From Filobasidium wieringae (lineage: Eukaryota; Basidiomycota; Tremellomycetes; Filobasidiales; Filobasidiaceae): DNA of 64,000 nucleotides. Shown here piece by piece: positions 32,066 to 43,959 of the stretch. The position numbers and the translations under genes were made by a program. The DNA lies in the NCBI GenBank assembly GCA_001600055.1, contig BCIV01000002.1, positions 624,287 through 688,286 on the forward strand, written 5' to 3'. The notes under the pieces are model-generated. The model made no database searches, was not told where the DNA came from, and was given only the letters and a program-made list of their open reading frames with translations. Positions within the stretch are counted from its first letter, which is position 1, and the number at the start of each line of letters is the position of its first letter.

Positions 32066-34094
32066 TCATGCACGAGGAACCCTTCTCGATTCCAACAGCT
32101 TTTGCATCGCTCGTTCTTCTTCACCTTGCATCACGATCGTCACGACTTTACCCTTGCCGTCCTTCTCCTGGTCCTGATCGTGACTCGATCGACTCAATCG
32201 ACCCATTCGTCCGGCCCAATGCTGATAGTCCCTCTCCCTCTCGGCCCACATACCGGCCGTACTTGGCCCTCGTTTGGATCCCACCCCGAGTCCTCCCAAG
32301 ATATACACAGTCCTGACGTTGGGAATGTCGATCCCTCTGATATGACTCCGAGGTAAGATGAGCAGTCTTCCTTCCTTGGCCTCGTCCACGCCTTCGTCAA
32401 GGTCCTTTCCGAGATCAGCTGCAGTTTCCTTTGAATCCACGTCCAGCGAGACAGAAGGACAATCGAGTTCAGCCAATTGAGCTTGTAGTCGAGGGATACT
32501 CGTGCCTGATGGAGGCAGTACCAGGCTTTCTCCTCCTGAAGAACCGCTTTCCGTAGACGTAGCCCAGTCGAGTGCAAGCGCTTCGAGAAGAAGAGGATGC
32601 ACATCGCCCTTTCCTTCGTCAAACGCTATCGGCGAATCGGGATCGACCGCTGAGGGGACAGACCGGATTTCTTCAGGTTCAGAATCGTTCATATCCCTAG
32701 CCTTGCCAGTCAGAGGGTCGACGACGAGACACACATGATCCACTTCCCCTCGAGAAGCTTGTTGCGCGTCCTCTCCTCTTACCGTGTTCCCCTCACCGGT
32801 AGTCTGATCCCCCGTGTTCTTCGTAAAATCCAAAACTAAACCACCTTCACTAGCAGGACGAGCCCATCCTTCCATAGTGACCCAGGCTCGAACCCGAGAA
32901 TTCAAAGTCGCCGACGTCCACACCGTCTGAACCCGCTTATTCCTCGCTTGCCGCTCATCACCTTCTCCCGATCGGCCGGGCAACAGGGTCCGAAGCAATT
33001 TTACCCCCATTGGTACATGCTTGCCCCATCGATCTTCCTGGACTCCTCTTGCATTGCGACGTGGTTTGTCGAATCGGCCTGGAAGTGGGCTTAAAACGTC
33101 GTCTGGCTCGTCGACCATCACCATTTCTAGAGATCTCGCAAGGCTGGCGCTGCTAAGCCAATTATCAGAGATCGGTTGTTTCGTGATTGTAGAGGCTGCA
33201 TCTAAAGGTTTAGTGCTGTCCGGATTGATTCTTGCCCAAAGGGCGCTCGGAGTTGATAAAACTATTCTGGGAATCTGCTCAATCCGTTCGGCGTTATCCC
33301 GGTCATTAGGGAAAATCGTCCGGATGATCTCTTGCCCCTCTTTAGCGACAAGCGAAGGGGGAAGAAACTCCTTTAGCCAAGTTTCTACTTGATGTAAAAG
33401 TGTAGCGTTCGGCAAAAGAACCAGTACTTGCGGGCCTTTGGCAGAAGATACGGCTCGAGATCGGTTCGGCTTGAGAATATGGCTGATTGCGAGCAACACC
33501 AAGGCTAACGTTCTATTTTAAAAGAAAGAGGAGGATCACATTGACTCACTGTTAGCTGCTGTGTCTTGAAGCAGTAGTGAAAGTTTCGGATGTTTGGACT
33601 TACTTGCCACGGCCGGTATAGTCCTTGAGGAAAACGTCTCTATCCCCTCGTATGACGGCACTCAGCAAAGAAGCTTGAGCTTTTGTTGGAGAAGGAAATT
33701 CTGCCTCTTGTAGAAGTCTTTCCAAGTGTGGAGGAACTCCTGATGCCTATTCGAGTGGAGAATAACTGTGTTCAGCGCCAATGTTATGGGTGCAGCTTAT
33801 AGTCTCCATACTAACCTTCCAGGTTGTAGGGACGTTGACAGGCGTAGGCTGTGTTTCTGTAACCTTCTCATACTTCTTCTGATATGGAGGCACTCCGACT
33901 GGTGCTCTCATTCTGAAACCTGGATTCTGTTGCAAATCATTCCGACGAGGACGGGGCGCCAATCCAACATATCCCGAAGCTGCACGCCTAGCTGAACGGG
34001 CGAGAGGTTCCCGGGACCTTCCACCCAGAAGCAGAAAGGATTGCAGGGAGTTCATGTTGGGCCTGAGAGCGTGTACAACGAAGTGTTGCTTCAT
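32066..34094 (-). CDS. Divergent DEAD-box-type RNA helicase, probably mitochondrial (Mrh4-like)
   Basis: Three exons. The N-terminus is basic with LARSARRAAS and suits mitochondrial import. The Q-motif region is FPSPTKAQASLLSAVIRG. Motif I is DYTGRGKT and spans an intron. Motif II is VDEPDD instead of DEAD, and motif III is SAT. Motif VI is HWAGRMGR, in place of HRxGRxGR. The linker between the RecA-like domains is long and acidic/polar. Mrh4 in budding yeast is a mitochondrial DEAD-box protein needed for large ribosomal subunit assembly; that this is its ortholog is an inference. ATG 34094 is the first in frame; ATG 34055 (MNSLQSF) is equally possible. Confidence 0.82.
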
Positions 34095-34243
34095 ATGAGC
34101 AGACCGATGAGGAGCAATCTGATCATCACTGAAATGATCGAACCATGAGTAATAACTTCAAAACACATATCCAATTTGAGCTTCACTATGCAAGGTACAA
34201 CAGAAAACATGGTACATGGGTAATACAAGGGTACAACGATTAA

Positions 34244-36329
34244 TCAAGATTGTGTTTTCACTTGTGTGCCCCCTGCTGAAGCAAGCTCATATGCTGCAAC
34301 AAGCAGAAGTTGGCCGAATAAGTCAATTAAAGCGGAGTGTATTGGCAAGGTGTAAGAGCTGAACAAACATTGACGTGTAAGTATTTAGTTTGAATTTCGA
34401 ACAGAGTAAGATCTTACTCTGGGTCCAATCCTCTGTTCCAGAAATACATGGTAATGGCATGCGCTGCCATCACAGATACTGCGGTCTAGAAACGAACTTC
34501 CAGGATCAGACTCTTGCCTATTGAGTATAGTTGCCATTCCGAAGCTTACCGTTATAGTATACACGGTTAGGAACCAAACCAACAGACCCATAGCGATCTG
34601 TGTCCAGCCCGTAAGTGCCAAGAATGCCAAGAAAAACGCTTGTACAGGCCAGGCAGCGATGAACAGAGTCACGCCTGAGCCGAAATTACTGAGTCGGGGT
34701 GCGCTTTGCACTGCCTGATCGACGAGATGTCCTTCGCGAGCATGCTTGTCCGCATGTAGCTCGGTTGACAACCGCGAAGCACTGCGATAAAAATCATCAG
34801 TTTCCTGATTAGAGGTTTCCAGCACAACGGATTTACTAGATGGCTCCGATACTGCCGCTGATACCCGTCATCGTTACCCCTAACAAGGCGAACCCATTGT
34901 ATTTGGAGACACTGCTTTCCAGCACGACTCCAGTTCCGCAAGAAATCAACATGGCAGCAATCTACGTATCGCACGCCTTTCAGTGAGTAGAGCGACGACC
35001 AGAGCCACAAGGACAGGCTTACCAGTGGCCACCAAGCACCTTCCTCTTCTTCTTCCGCTTCTTTGACTCTCTTAGATCCATGCGAATGCTTGGGTAGCCG
35101 GCAATACCATCGGACTGCCAGTGTTACAACTACCATGATGAGAGTTGCAATGAAAGGTATAGGCGTAGACAAGCCATAGACTAGAGCGCTTCCTACCAAG
35201 GCCAGGATGAAAAGGGTAAGGAAGTCACCGAGACATGCAGCTAGCGGGGAAGCGATGTTGTCTGTGTGCATTGGTTCACTAAGCTTCTATTCTTGAACAA
35301 CAAGCCTTACGAGATCAACTCACCTGGATCTATCCCGAACCATCGACAGACGACAACTAGCCAGCTCATAAAGTTACCCAGGACCAAAGAACTCAGTCCA
35401 GCTGTTAACATTCCAGCACTCAGAATGAGCATGAGTTGACTAAATCCCGGTTTGGTGTAGCCTTCCGTAATATCCTCGTCTCCCGGTGCAGCCTCAGGCG
35501 AAGCCACTCGGTGCTTCATAGCATAACCAAGAGAGAATGAAAGCACGCCTGCTAAGGCCGAGACGGCTAAGGCTTGGTACTGCAGGAAAAGCAAGGAATA
35601 CGTGATTATGAATTTCCGACGTAATGGGGTGTCTAAACGGCCTTCATTTGCCTGTCAATGGGTAACAGGCGGATCAGACATCGTATCATATTGAATTCAG
35701 AGATTGTGACATACCGAAGTTCCCAGCTTTGCTCCCAAGCACATTTCCAAGTTCCCCTTCAGATTTTGCAGCGCCGGAACGGCAATGAAAAGCTCATCGC
35801 ACTTGATAAATACGGTCCATACGGCCAAATGATCAAGAAGTTGGCCGGTGAATATAAGTCCGATGAGGGAGACAATTAGTGACGGGACTGATTGTACAAG
35901 CAGTGAGATTGCTGCTTGAATGGTCGATGATGGGGATGTCGTCTTTATTATAGGGAAATCCTCTTGTATGTCTAAGGAATGCGATAGTTGAGGTGGATAG
36001 CTCGCATTGCTGGCAACACTTCTAAGTGACTCTTTGGATTTGTAGGTAGACAGGTGTCGCAGTGGCTCCAAGTGATTTAATGAGACATCCTCGAGGGTAC
36101 CATTTCTATTTAGGTCATCGTTGTGATGACCGCCTATATCAGGGTCGGGCTCCTCACCGATTATCGATTCTTCCCGTTTGCTGTTATTGACCGCATAATC
36201 AAACTCTTTGATCCGTTGGTAGGGCTCCTCTACACAATCTTCCTGTTCTATGAAAGCTTGTATAGCTTGAACTTTCTTGCGATGACCTGATTTGTAGTAT
36301 TCATCGTCTCTCCGAACGATCGGTGACAT
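34244..36329 (-). CDS. SLC41/MgtE-family divalent cation transporter
   Basis: A polar N-terminal domain of about 130 residues precedes the first MgtE-like half. It reads VQSVPSLIVSLIGLIFTGQL and ELFIAVPALQNLKGNLEMCL, the hallmark P-L-NLKGNLEM of SLC41 proteins. The second half repeats the pattern with a DNIASPLAACLGDFLTL block. At least ten hydrophobic segments follow in total, ending with LIDLFGQLLLVAAYEL. SLC41 proteins move magnesium across membranes; in fungi they are often vacuolar or plasma-membrane. An acidic Glu run (AEEEEEG) lies in one loop. Six or so introns were joined by eye; the 3' exons near 34244-34500 are the least certain. Confidence 0.85.
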
Positions 36330-36789
36330 GCGGTATACCGGCTATTCAACAGAATGACAGCGTTTGAACTGTTCTAAGTGATATGAGTTGCTGCCTCTGG
36401 CACAAGTGACGGTGTCTAGAATCTGGTGTGACTGGGTCCTGATATATGGGATGCTTATGTTATGACAATCACGAGGAGGCTGATTTGAGATCTCTTTCCG
36501 GAAGATAAGTGGCCCCGCGTTCGGAGATTTCGGTTCAAACGTCAAGTTCGCAAAAATATCTCAAGGCAATCCGAATGAGACGCTTTTCCTATAGCCTGAG
36601 GATGGTTACTCAAAAGGCATATATGATCTATTGTAAGACCTCATTGATCGGCGGGTGACGAGACGATCGACCTCGAAAATCAGTAATTTTCTGCTGACGA
36701 TCGGCTTGAAGTTCAATAAAACTGGAAGATTATGGTATACCGTATACCGATTAAACGGCCTCCCGTCTTGTATAACGACTACATCCCCT
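36330..36789. other. Intergenic stretch between two minus-strand genes
   Basis: It holds the SLC41 gene promoter and the CWC24 3' UTR. The minus-strand frame 36606-36863 partly overlaps the CWC24 tail in another phase and is not a gene. Confidence 0.5.
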
Positions 36790-37942
36790 TTATGCATCGT
36801 CGCCCCCTCCGAACTCAATCCCCCCATCCTCTTGTTCACTTTGCCCCTCTTCCGGTTCCTCACTATCTCCCCGTTCCTCCCTAGCTATCCGCTTCTTCTC
36901 TCTCAACTCCTTGTTTCGCTTTTCCATCTTAGCCAGAATCTTTTCTGCTTTATTGAACATTCCACCTGTTGGAGTTCCACAAGCGTAACACTTGGGAGTT
37001 TTGGCGAATCGAGTGATCGCACAGCTGCAAAATCAAGTGTGCTCAATTTAATTCTTGCACCCATTTTGAGCAAGACGGAAGAACTTACTTCATACAGAAA
37101 TAATGCCCGCATTTGGTCACTACTGGTTCCGTGAACGGTTTTCGACAGATCAGACAGCCAAACGGAATCTCCTCTTCTTCCTCCTCCGCTTCACCGGGAG
37201 CTTCATGACGTCCGGTTACTGGATTGACAGCCAGCTTATCGAGTTGCCATCCAGCCAGATAATCTCCACGATCATGCAAGAATTTGCACGAATCTCCATA
37301 ACCACAGAATCCAGTCTCTATTCCCGTCATGCATCATGTTGTCAGCTTAGATCAGCTTTGGGCATGCGGACATTGTGGTTACTCACCCTTATAGTCTTTA
37401 CATACATCCGGTTGGTAGTCCATGACGGTAATACTTCGGATATTGGCGCTAGCTTTTTGTGGTCCAGCCTTCAACTTGCTACTCATTTGAGCCATCCTCT
37501 CGTCTTTCTTGATGAAATCGGTATAGCCCCCTGATTTACCGAGATACTGATTGTTTGTCGTAATGATATTTCCATCCTCATCTATTCTTGGCCTTTTGGT
37601 GGCCTTTTCCGAAGATCCAGAAGCATCGTTGTTCAAATCCCATTCCGAAGACCTGGTGGCCAATTCATCTCCCCCTAATATGAAGGACTCGTCCGCTTTG
37701 TATTGTTCATCTATTTCTCGCTCTCGCTTTCTAGCTTCTCGAATACGCTTCGTGCCTTGTAATAATGGATTGAGAGCCGTTCTTTGCTCAGGTCTGATTA
37801 CTGATGATTCGATGATGGTCTCAGCTGTAGGATCAGGTGAAGGTGTTCGTTTGCGGGAAGCTTGAGGTCGTGATTTTCGTTTAAAGGTGAATGGTACTTT
37901 TGGTGTCGATGAGGACGAGGAAGGGTCTACGGTTTCTGACAT
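36790..37942 (-). CDS. CWC24: CWC24, pre-mRNA splicing factor with CCCH and RING fingers
   Basis: The N-terminal third is disordered and has [15 protein letters not shown], typical of the family. A CCCH zinc finger follows, C-X8-C-X5-C-X3-H, in [25 protein letters not shown] finger starts at [20 protein letters not shown] and ends at [11 protein letters not shown]. Cwc24 joins the spliceosome just before the first catalytic step and checks the 5' splice site. Three exons. The last exon ends in an acidic Glu/Asp/Gly tail with stop at 36790-36792. A longer frame that overlaps this tail is in the wrong phase. Confidence 0.95.
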
Positions 37943-38201
37943 TTTGGTTCGCTAGAATCGTCTGTTATTCGATCGTAAGTTTAACGGAGCAAGAGACGGT
38001 TGATCAGGACAAGAACGTATTATAACATCCAGAGCTTCCAGAGTCGACTATACTCAGGTGGATTGCTCAGCGCGGAAGCTAATTTGTCACGAAGCGTTGA
38101 AAATGGGTATAATCTTCGTCATACATGCAAGAGTACAAGAGTAGTGCAGTAGCTGTAGGGTATATCCAAGTCCGATTGATGCTGTACAGTCGCAAGGCCC
38201 G

Positions 38202-40036
38202 CTACATCTCGGGATGCTGTTCCTCGCCGCTTGGATCAGCGATCAGAAGCATCATCTCCGACTCTGACAAATCCAGATCGTGAGTCTTCTTCACGTGTCG
38301 TTGTAAATCGTAAACCCGTCCGAATCGATGCTTGCATTTCTCGCCTTCCACTTCCGCCGATGCACAAGGACATGCTAAAGCCTTCTTGGCCATTTTCTGA
38401 AGAGTATGCATGCCCGTTAGAATGCTTCCTTCTGAAGGGGGTTCTTCCTCTTTTGTAGCCAGGAATTTGGGGAGAGCAGGTTCAGGACTGGTATCATCTC
38501 GATGACGAAGAGCTATATGTCTTTGTAGCAGATGCTTATGACCGTACGATCTTTCGCACTGAACTTGAGGACAGACGAATGGTCTCAACCCCAAGTGCGC
38601 AGTGGAATGATGTACAGCAAGCGCTTGTCTCTGATCAAGAACGATACATCAGTCCACATGTTCTCTCGCACGAGGATGTACCACATACTAACCCGTTTGA
38701 ACTTTTTATCGCATCCCTCTTCCTCGCATGTGAAATCCTTCCCAACATCACTCTCGGATCTTTTCAACCTTTTCGAGGGTGTCCTTTCCGGAGTCGCAGT
38801 CTGGCTAGGAACACTGGTCCTCCTCCTCTTCCGCCCTCTTGTGAGTGGCTCGATCGCTACGAGCTCCTCTTCCTTTTCCATTTCCCTAGACGATTTTGGT
38901 TCGACAAGACTATCACCGTGTTCTGCGTGGATGATCATATGTTCTCGAAGGTTCTTGTTGCTCTTGAATACCCGTCCCTATAATCAGACTGCCTGTCAGT
39001 CGAGTATTTGCTAGAGGATTTCGAGCTTGACTCACATGGCACATCTCATAAGGACAAGTAGGGGGATGAGCCTCTTTGAGATGAGCTTGAAAATCGCTCC
39101 ATCGAGAAAAGTTTGGGTACTCCCCCTGATCAGCCTCATGATCAGGGTGCGTACAGATATAACGCTTTTCTGTAATCACCCATAAGGACATACCCATAAG
39201 CCACGAGCTAATTTCTTCTCGATCACTAGCGAAGACTCACCCTGATGAACCTTTCCATGCACCTTCAGCCTTTGCAACGTATCAAACGCCCAATCACACC
39301 CCTCCACCTCGCACTTGAACGGTTTGAACACCTTGCCTCCCGACTCGGTAGTTGATTCTGATAGTCGTTCTGGGTGGACTCTGACTACGTGGGTTCGGAG
39401 TTGGGTGTGTTTGTGATAAGTTTCGGAGCAGTAGGGGCACTGCAACAAGGTTACGAAATTAATAGGTAGGAGATAAGAGAAACAGAGGAGTGGAAAACTT
39501 ACAGTCCATGATTTAGGCGCCTTGCTCTTTTCCTTTTCTTTCTTGATTTGATCTTCATGACTCTTGACATGTACGTTCAATTTGTCTTTGGTCCAGAATG
39601 ACTTCCCGCAGACCTCCTGGTTGGTGATCTTATCTCGTCGACTCGTGTGATCGACATTCGATTCACTAGCACTCGAGGCATACTTTTCAGTGGCAAGGAT
39701 GAATTCACATCGGAAAGGTTTGTCTTCTTCGGCCGTTTCGGATGGATGAGCGGATTGCTGATGCCTCTTCAAATGGTCTGCACGGGTAAACGCTCTCGTA
39801 CATTCCGAGCAGTTATGGGGACGCTATGGAACAGACTCAACTGATTAGTAAGAGAACGAACGTGCGAATAAGAGCCCTCTTGATCGACTGACCTCGCTTG
39901 AATGAGACAGGAGATGTTCCTTCAACTTTGCTGGCTTGGCGTATTTCTTTACGCAGCCTGGCTCGGGGCATTCGAGGGTTTTTGGCCGCCTTTTCTTTTG
40001 AGATCCACCAGCCACGACCTCACCATTGGTTGACAT
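38202..40036 (-). CDS. Transcription factor IIIA-like C2H2 zinc-finger protein
   Basis: At least eight C2H2 fingers are visible in order: LECPEPGCVKKYAKPAKLKEH, RAFTRADHLKRH, a KSFWTKDKLNVH finger, CPYCSETYHKHTQLRTH, FKCEVEGCDWAFDTLQRLKVH, a degenerate ICTHPDHE finger, FTCEEEGCDKKF and CPQVQCERSYGHKHLLQRH. A final finger is RFGRVYDLQRH. The repeated pattern, with basic and Ser-rich linkers, matches fungal TFIIIA. This protein binds the internal control region of 5S rRNA genes and recruits TFIIIC. Seven or so introns fall between fingers. A long basic/acid linker (SSREMEKEEE to RKRRRTSV) splits the last two or three fingers from the rest, as in yeast Pzf1. Confidence 0.85.
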
Positions 40037-40537
40037 TGGAGCGGTATAATGCTGGAGTTCATGGTCGTCCAGCAGTAGCAGAGACCTCGCAGATTAGAAA
40101 GGTTTGAAGTGTATTTGTAAAATGTTGAGACATTTTCTTCCGACTTTCGCGTTTTGGATATTCATAATCAGCTCAGCGACCGATAACGACACTGGGTGGC
40201 GGGTGGCGGTAGCGAGAAAGCCTGACAGACAAGACGTACAAGGCGCTACGAGGCAAAGAGAGCTGTACGCAGACCGGATATACTAGAGAGCATCTGCAGT
40301 CAGGGTCATAGTGCATCAAAGATCTCTACAACGATCGATCCAACAGCAGAATTCCCGCTTGAAGTGCGAGATGTGAAAGAAACGTTTCCGCAGCAGGCTG
40401 GAGATGCCAAAGGACCTCAGACTAGGCGTGCGATCAGAAAGACTATAAAGGCTGAACGTTCTGACTTTGATCCCTATACTGCGGCGGACCAGGCTCACCT
40501 TGACCTCACAAGCAGACCACACATCGATCGATCCACA
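40037..40537. other. Divergent promoter region
   Basis: About 500 bp between the TFIIIA-like gene and the Q/G-rich gene. The plus-strand frame of the latter is open upstream to 40364 but shows no conservation there. Confidence 0.45.
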
Positions 40538-41464
40538 ATGGGCTTCTTTGAAGAGTTTTTCAAGAAAGACGAGCCTGCTCCTCCCGCTCACGCTCCTCCT
40601 GGGCAATACGGTCAACCCCAACAATACCAATCTCATGACCAGTCTTACCAGCAGCAAGGATACGGTCAACCTCAGCCTGGTAGCTATGGACAGGGAGGTG
40701 GATACAATCAGCCGCCTGCTCAAAACTATGGCGGTTATGGACAGCCTCAGATGGGCTCTCATGGAGAGCCGGATGGTGAGTGAGATGCCGTACCTGTTAT
40801 ACTACACACTTCACTGACACAATTCAGTACTGTTTCCTTCTTCATAGCGGCAACTCAAGCTCAGATCCGTTCGACCGTCATCAACACCTATCTGACCTCC
40901 GTCACTGCGCGTCTTCCCTCTCTTCAACAAGCTCTCGCTTCTGGCTCCATTCCCGACCCTGTCGAGAGGTTCAGGGTCAAGGCGGAGATCGAGATGCTTC
41001 AGTCCGTCGAAGGCTTATTCAGAAGTTCCAGTGGAGGCGATAGGGGTATGGTCAGTGGGATGGGCGCTATGGGGATGGGAGGTGCTATGGGAATGGGAAG
41101 TCATCAGGCTACTCCGTGAGTGTTCCTTCCTCTCCCGTTGTTATCCTTTTTACCTGAAATGACCTAATTCGATCTCCGGTTTAACAGTCAATACGGGCAT
41201 GAGATGCAGCAACCTTACGGAGGTCAAGCCATGTACGCTACCGAGCAAAAGCCTAAACAAGGAATGTCCGCTGGGAAAGCGGGTATGCTCGGAGCTGCAG
41301 GTGGATTGGGCGCTGGGATGTTGCTCGCTGGAGACGATTCCGACGAGGAAAAGGAACGCGAGGAAAGAGCCGAGCAGCAGGAGGAGAGGGGAAGCGGAAG
41401 TGGAAGCTCCAGTAGCGAGAGTGGAGGGGACGATGGCGATTATGGTGGTGGAGACGACGAGTGA
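40538..41464 (+). CDS. Gln/Gly/Tyr-rich protein with a glycine-rich hydrophobic C-terminus
   Basis: Three exons. The start MGFFEEFFKKDEPAPP is followed by a prion-like Q/G/Y/P segment (GQYGQPQQYQSHDQSYQQQG). A helical domain comes next (AATQAQIRSTVINTYL, QALASGSIPDPVERFRVK), then Met/Gly repeats (GMGAMGMGGAMGMG). The C-terminus has a short hydrophobic glycine segment (AGMLGAAGGLGAGMLLAGDD) and ends in an acidic run. The Q-rich plus GGLGAG layout resembles yeast Wwm1 without its WW domain. That resemblance may be compositional only. Function unknown. Stop at 41462-41464. Confidence 0.7.
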
Positions 41465-41694
41465 CGGTCATGATTTCTCCGGTTCGCGCTGGATCCGTTC
41501 TCGACTTGCGAATTGACGTGAAAGGCAACTATGCCTCGACTGAATATGATCCCAGACATACCATAACAATTGCCGCCTCATCGTTCTCCTGCGATTGACT
41601 TCTCTTACTAACGATCGCACCTCGCGATGCTCATTGCCCCCGCATCCAGCCGCGATGCGATGCAAACATGATACCATATCAAAAATCGATACAT

Positions 41695-42566
41695 CTACAA
41701 AGCCAAGACTCCCTTAGTACTAGGGACATCGTTTCCGCCCGTTCGCTCGATAGCTTGTCGGATAGCCAATGCCAATGCCTTGAATGCGGATTCAGCACTA
41801 TCATAACAAAAAGTCAGCTATCTGCCGGAAGATAGCTACAGATCAACGAGACACGTAGGACTAACATGTGGTGATTGTTCTTGCCTCGGATCGAGTCGAT
41901 GTGGAGAGTAACACCAGCGGCGAAAGCGAAGGATTCGAGAAGATGGGGGATCATTTCGGTAGAAACTAAGCAGACGTGCGTTTAGTCAGGAAGAACGGTA
42001 TGACGATTCATCGCTTAGATCACTTACGGTCACCGATCTTTTCCCTGGTGAAGGGGAGGTCGCAGACGAAGTATGGTCGGGATGAGATGTCGATGACGGC
42101 TCTCGACAATGCCTGCCAATAAGATTCTACCGATTTAGCACCATATTTCGCGGATCGTACTCTTCCCGATACTAACCTCGTCCAATGGCGCGTAGGCACT
42201 TCCGTATCGCTTGATTCCCCTTCTCTCCCCCAAAGCCTTCTTGAAAGCTTCTCCAAGGGCTAAGGCACAATCCTCCGAGGTGTGGTGATCATCGATGTGG
42301 AGGTCTCCCTTGCACTGCAAGTCGAGAGACATCTGTCCGTGCTTGGCGAGAGCGGTGAACATCTGATGAAGAGAGGGATCGTTATCAGGGGACTTTTCTA
42401 GGCTCTATGATCTGGCGGTACAAACGTGGTCAAGGAAACCGATACCGGTAGACACATTGATCTCCTGCTTGTCTACGCCTGGCACGACGTCCAGCGTCAA
42501 GGAGCAGGTGATGCTGGTTTCCGAAGTTTCTCTGGATACAGTTGCGGTTCGTACTTGAGCAGACAT
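41695..42566 (-). CDS. HIS3: Imidazoleglycerol-phosphate dehydratase
   Basis: The conserved IGPD signatures are all present: [75 protein letters not shown] and [19 protein letters not shown]. The His and Glu residues of the two HHxxE-type motifs bind the catalytic Mn. It catalyses the sixth step of histidine synthesis. Introns interrupt after GFLDH, after PLDE, and twice later. The start [14 protein letters not shown] at 42566 is preferred to an upstream in-frame ATG. A TGAGTCA element lies 88 bp upstream, consistent with general amino-acid control. The promoter is shared with divergent GRX4. Confidence 0.95.
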
Positions 42567-42653
42567 CTTGAAGGGGTTTGTTTGAGGGTCGCAGTGCATC
42601 AGAAATGGTAAGCGGTGCGGTATGACGACCTGTGATATACCTGCGAAATAAGT

Positions 42654-42660
42654 TGAGTCA
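42654..42660. promoter_or_regulatory. Gcn4/Cpc1-type TGAGTCA site
   Basis: A perfect TGA(G/C)TCA heptamer between HIS3 and GRX4, 88 bp from the HIS3 start codon. Gcn4-family bZIP factors use this site to induce amino-acid genes, including HIS3 in budding yeast. Use here is inferred from sequence and target. Confidence 0.6.
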
Positions 42661-42799
42661 CATCAATAACGCATACACCCGATGCATAACGCATACAAGA
42701 TTACCTCCCCTTCGAGGTTTAGCTCGAGGCGATTTCGACGTCTTACTAATAAATTCGACTCTTCCTTCATCTTTCCTGCAGCGACCAGTGATCCATACA

Positions 42800-43749
42800 A
42801 TGTCAAGTAACCTCATCACTATCAACTCGCCCGAGCAGTTCAAGGAGGTCCTTTCCAAGGACTTGGACAAGATCTCGGTCCTCGACTTCTGGGCAACATG
42901 GGCGCAGCCATGCGAGAAGATGAACCAGGTTATCAAGGAGGCTAGCGAAAAGTACAAGAATGTGTTGTTCTTGATGGTGAGCCATTCGAAATTTAGGTCT
43001 ATCACCTTTTGACCTTGCTTACGAGTCCAAATCTTAGATCGAGGCTGATGTGCAGGATGATATTGCCGATTCGTTCGATATCGAAGAGGTTCCCACCTTT
43101 TTGATCCTCAGGGTAAGTCAATTACGAAGCCGTTAGCTCGTATGTACTGATATCATCTGGGCCAAACGTATAGGGTCACACTCTCTTGGCCAGGCATGCT
43201 GGATCTAATGCTCCCCTCCTCCTTCAGCTGATCGAGCAACATTCCAACAACTCCGGCTCGATCCCTACTCCCCTCAGCAGCACTGATAAAGCACCCATGG
43301 CCCCTCCTACCGAACCCACCCCAGCGCCCACCAGCGCCTCCGCTATCCCTCCCTACGGTTCCGAATCCCCAGAACAGCTTCAAAAGCGATGCACTGAGCT
43401 GATGAACAGGCACAAAGTTGTCCTCTTCATGAAGGGTAACCCCAGCGCACCCAAATGTGGATTCAGTCGTCAGATCGTTGGATTGTTAAGGGATAGGGGA
43501 GTCGAATTCGCTTGGTACGATATCCTGAGTGATCAGGCCGTAAGAGAGGAGTTGAAGAAGATGAACGATTGGCCCAGTACGTCCTCGAATGCTTTCACCT
43601 TGTAAAGTTGGACTTTCCTCTGACATTTCGGTTCTCGAATAGCTTTCCCTCAGGTCATCCTCAACGGAGAACTCATCGGAGGTCTCGACATCTTCAAAGA
43701 TTCGCTTGAGAGCGGAGAGTGGGACGAGATGTACGAATCTACCGATTGA
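42800..43749 (+). CDS. GRX4: Monothiol glutaredoxin Grx3/Grx4 with N-terminal thioredoxin domain
   Basis: The thioredoxin-like domain starts at ISVLDFWATWAQPCEKM, in which the WAQPC motif has lost the second Cys of the usual WCGPC. A Pro/Ser/Thr linker follows. The glutaredoxin domain has KVVLFMKGNP, PKCGFSRQI with the single CGFS active-site Cys, WPTFPQVILNGELIGGLDI and the GEWDEM end. Grx3/4 proteins bind a shared 2Fe-2S cluster with glutathione and sense iron. In Cryptococcus Grx4 controls the iron regulator Cir1. Introns interrupt after VLFLM, near TFLILR and inside NDWPT. The start at 42800 gives MSSNLITINS. Confidence 0.95.
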
Positions 43750-43959
43750 ACAACAACGTAAATTATGGCTATGGTTGTAAAGAAATTGGTTAGAGGGATG
43801 TCGTGGTTTTCATATATATGAGGTTCTTGCATGAAACGGTGCGGATCTGCCTTTCAACTTCGAGTGACTTGATGGGTATATTGGTCTGTATATACAACCC
43901 CTGGTTGATTTAGCCTACAAGAATATGTCTCACATCTAAATGGAATGGTGTATCTTGAA

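Noticed and set aside
36606..36863. A minus-strand frame that could extend CWC24
   Set aside because: It is in a different phase from the CWC24 exon. The correct phase ends in an acidic tail with a stop at 36790.
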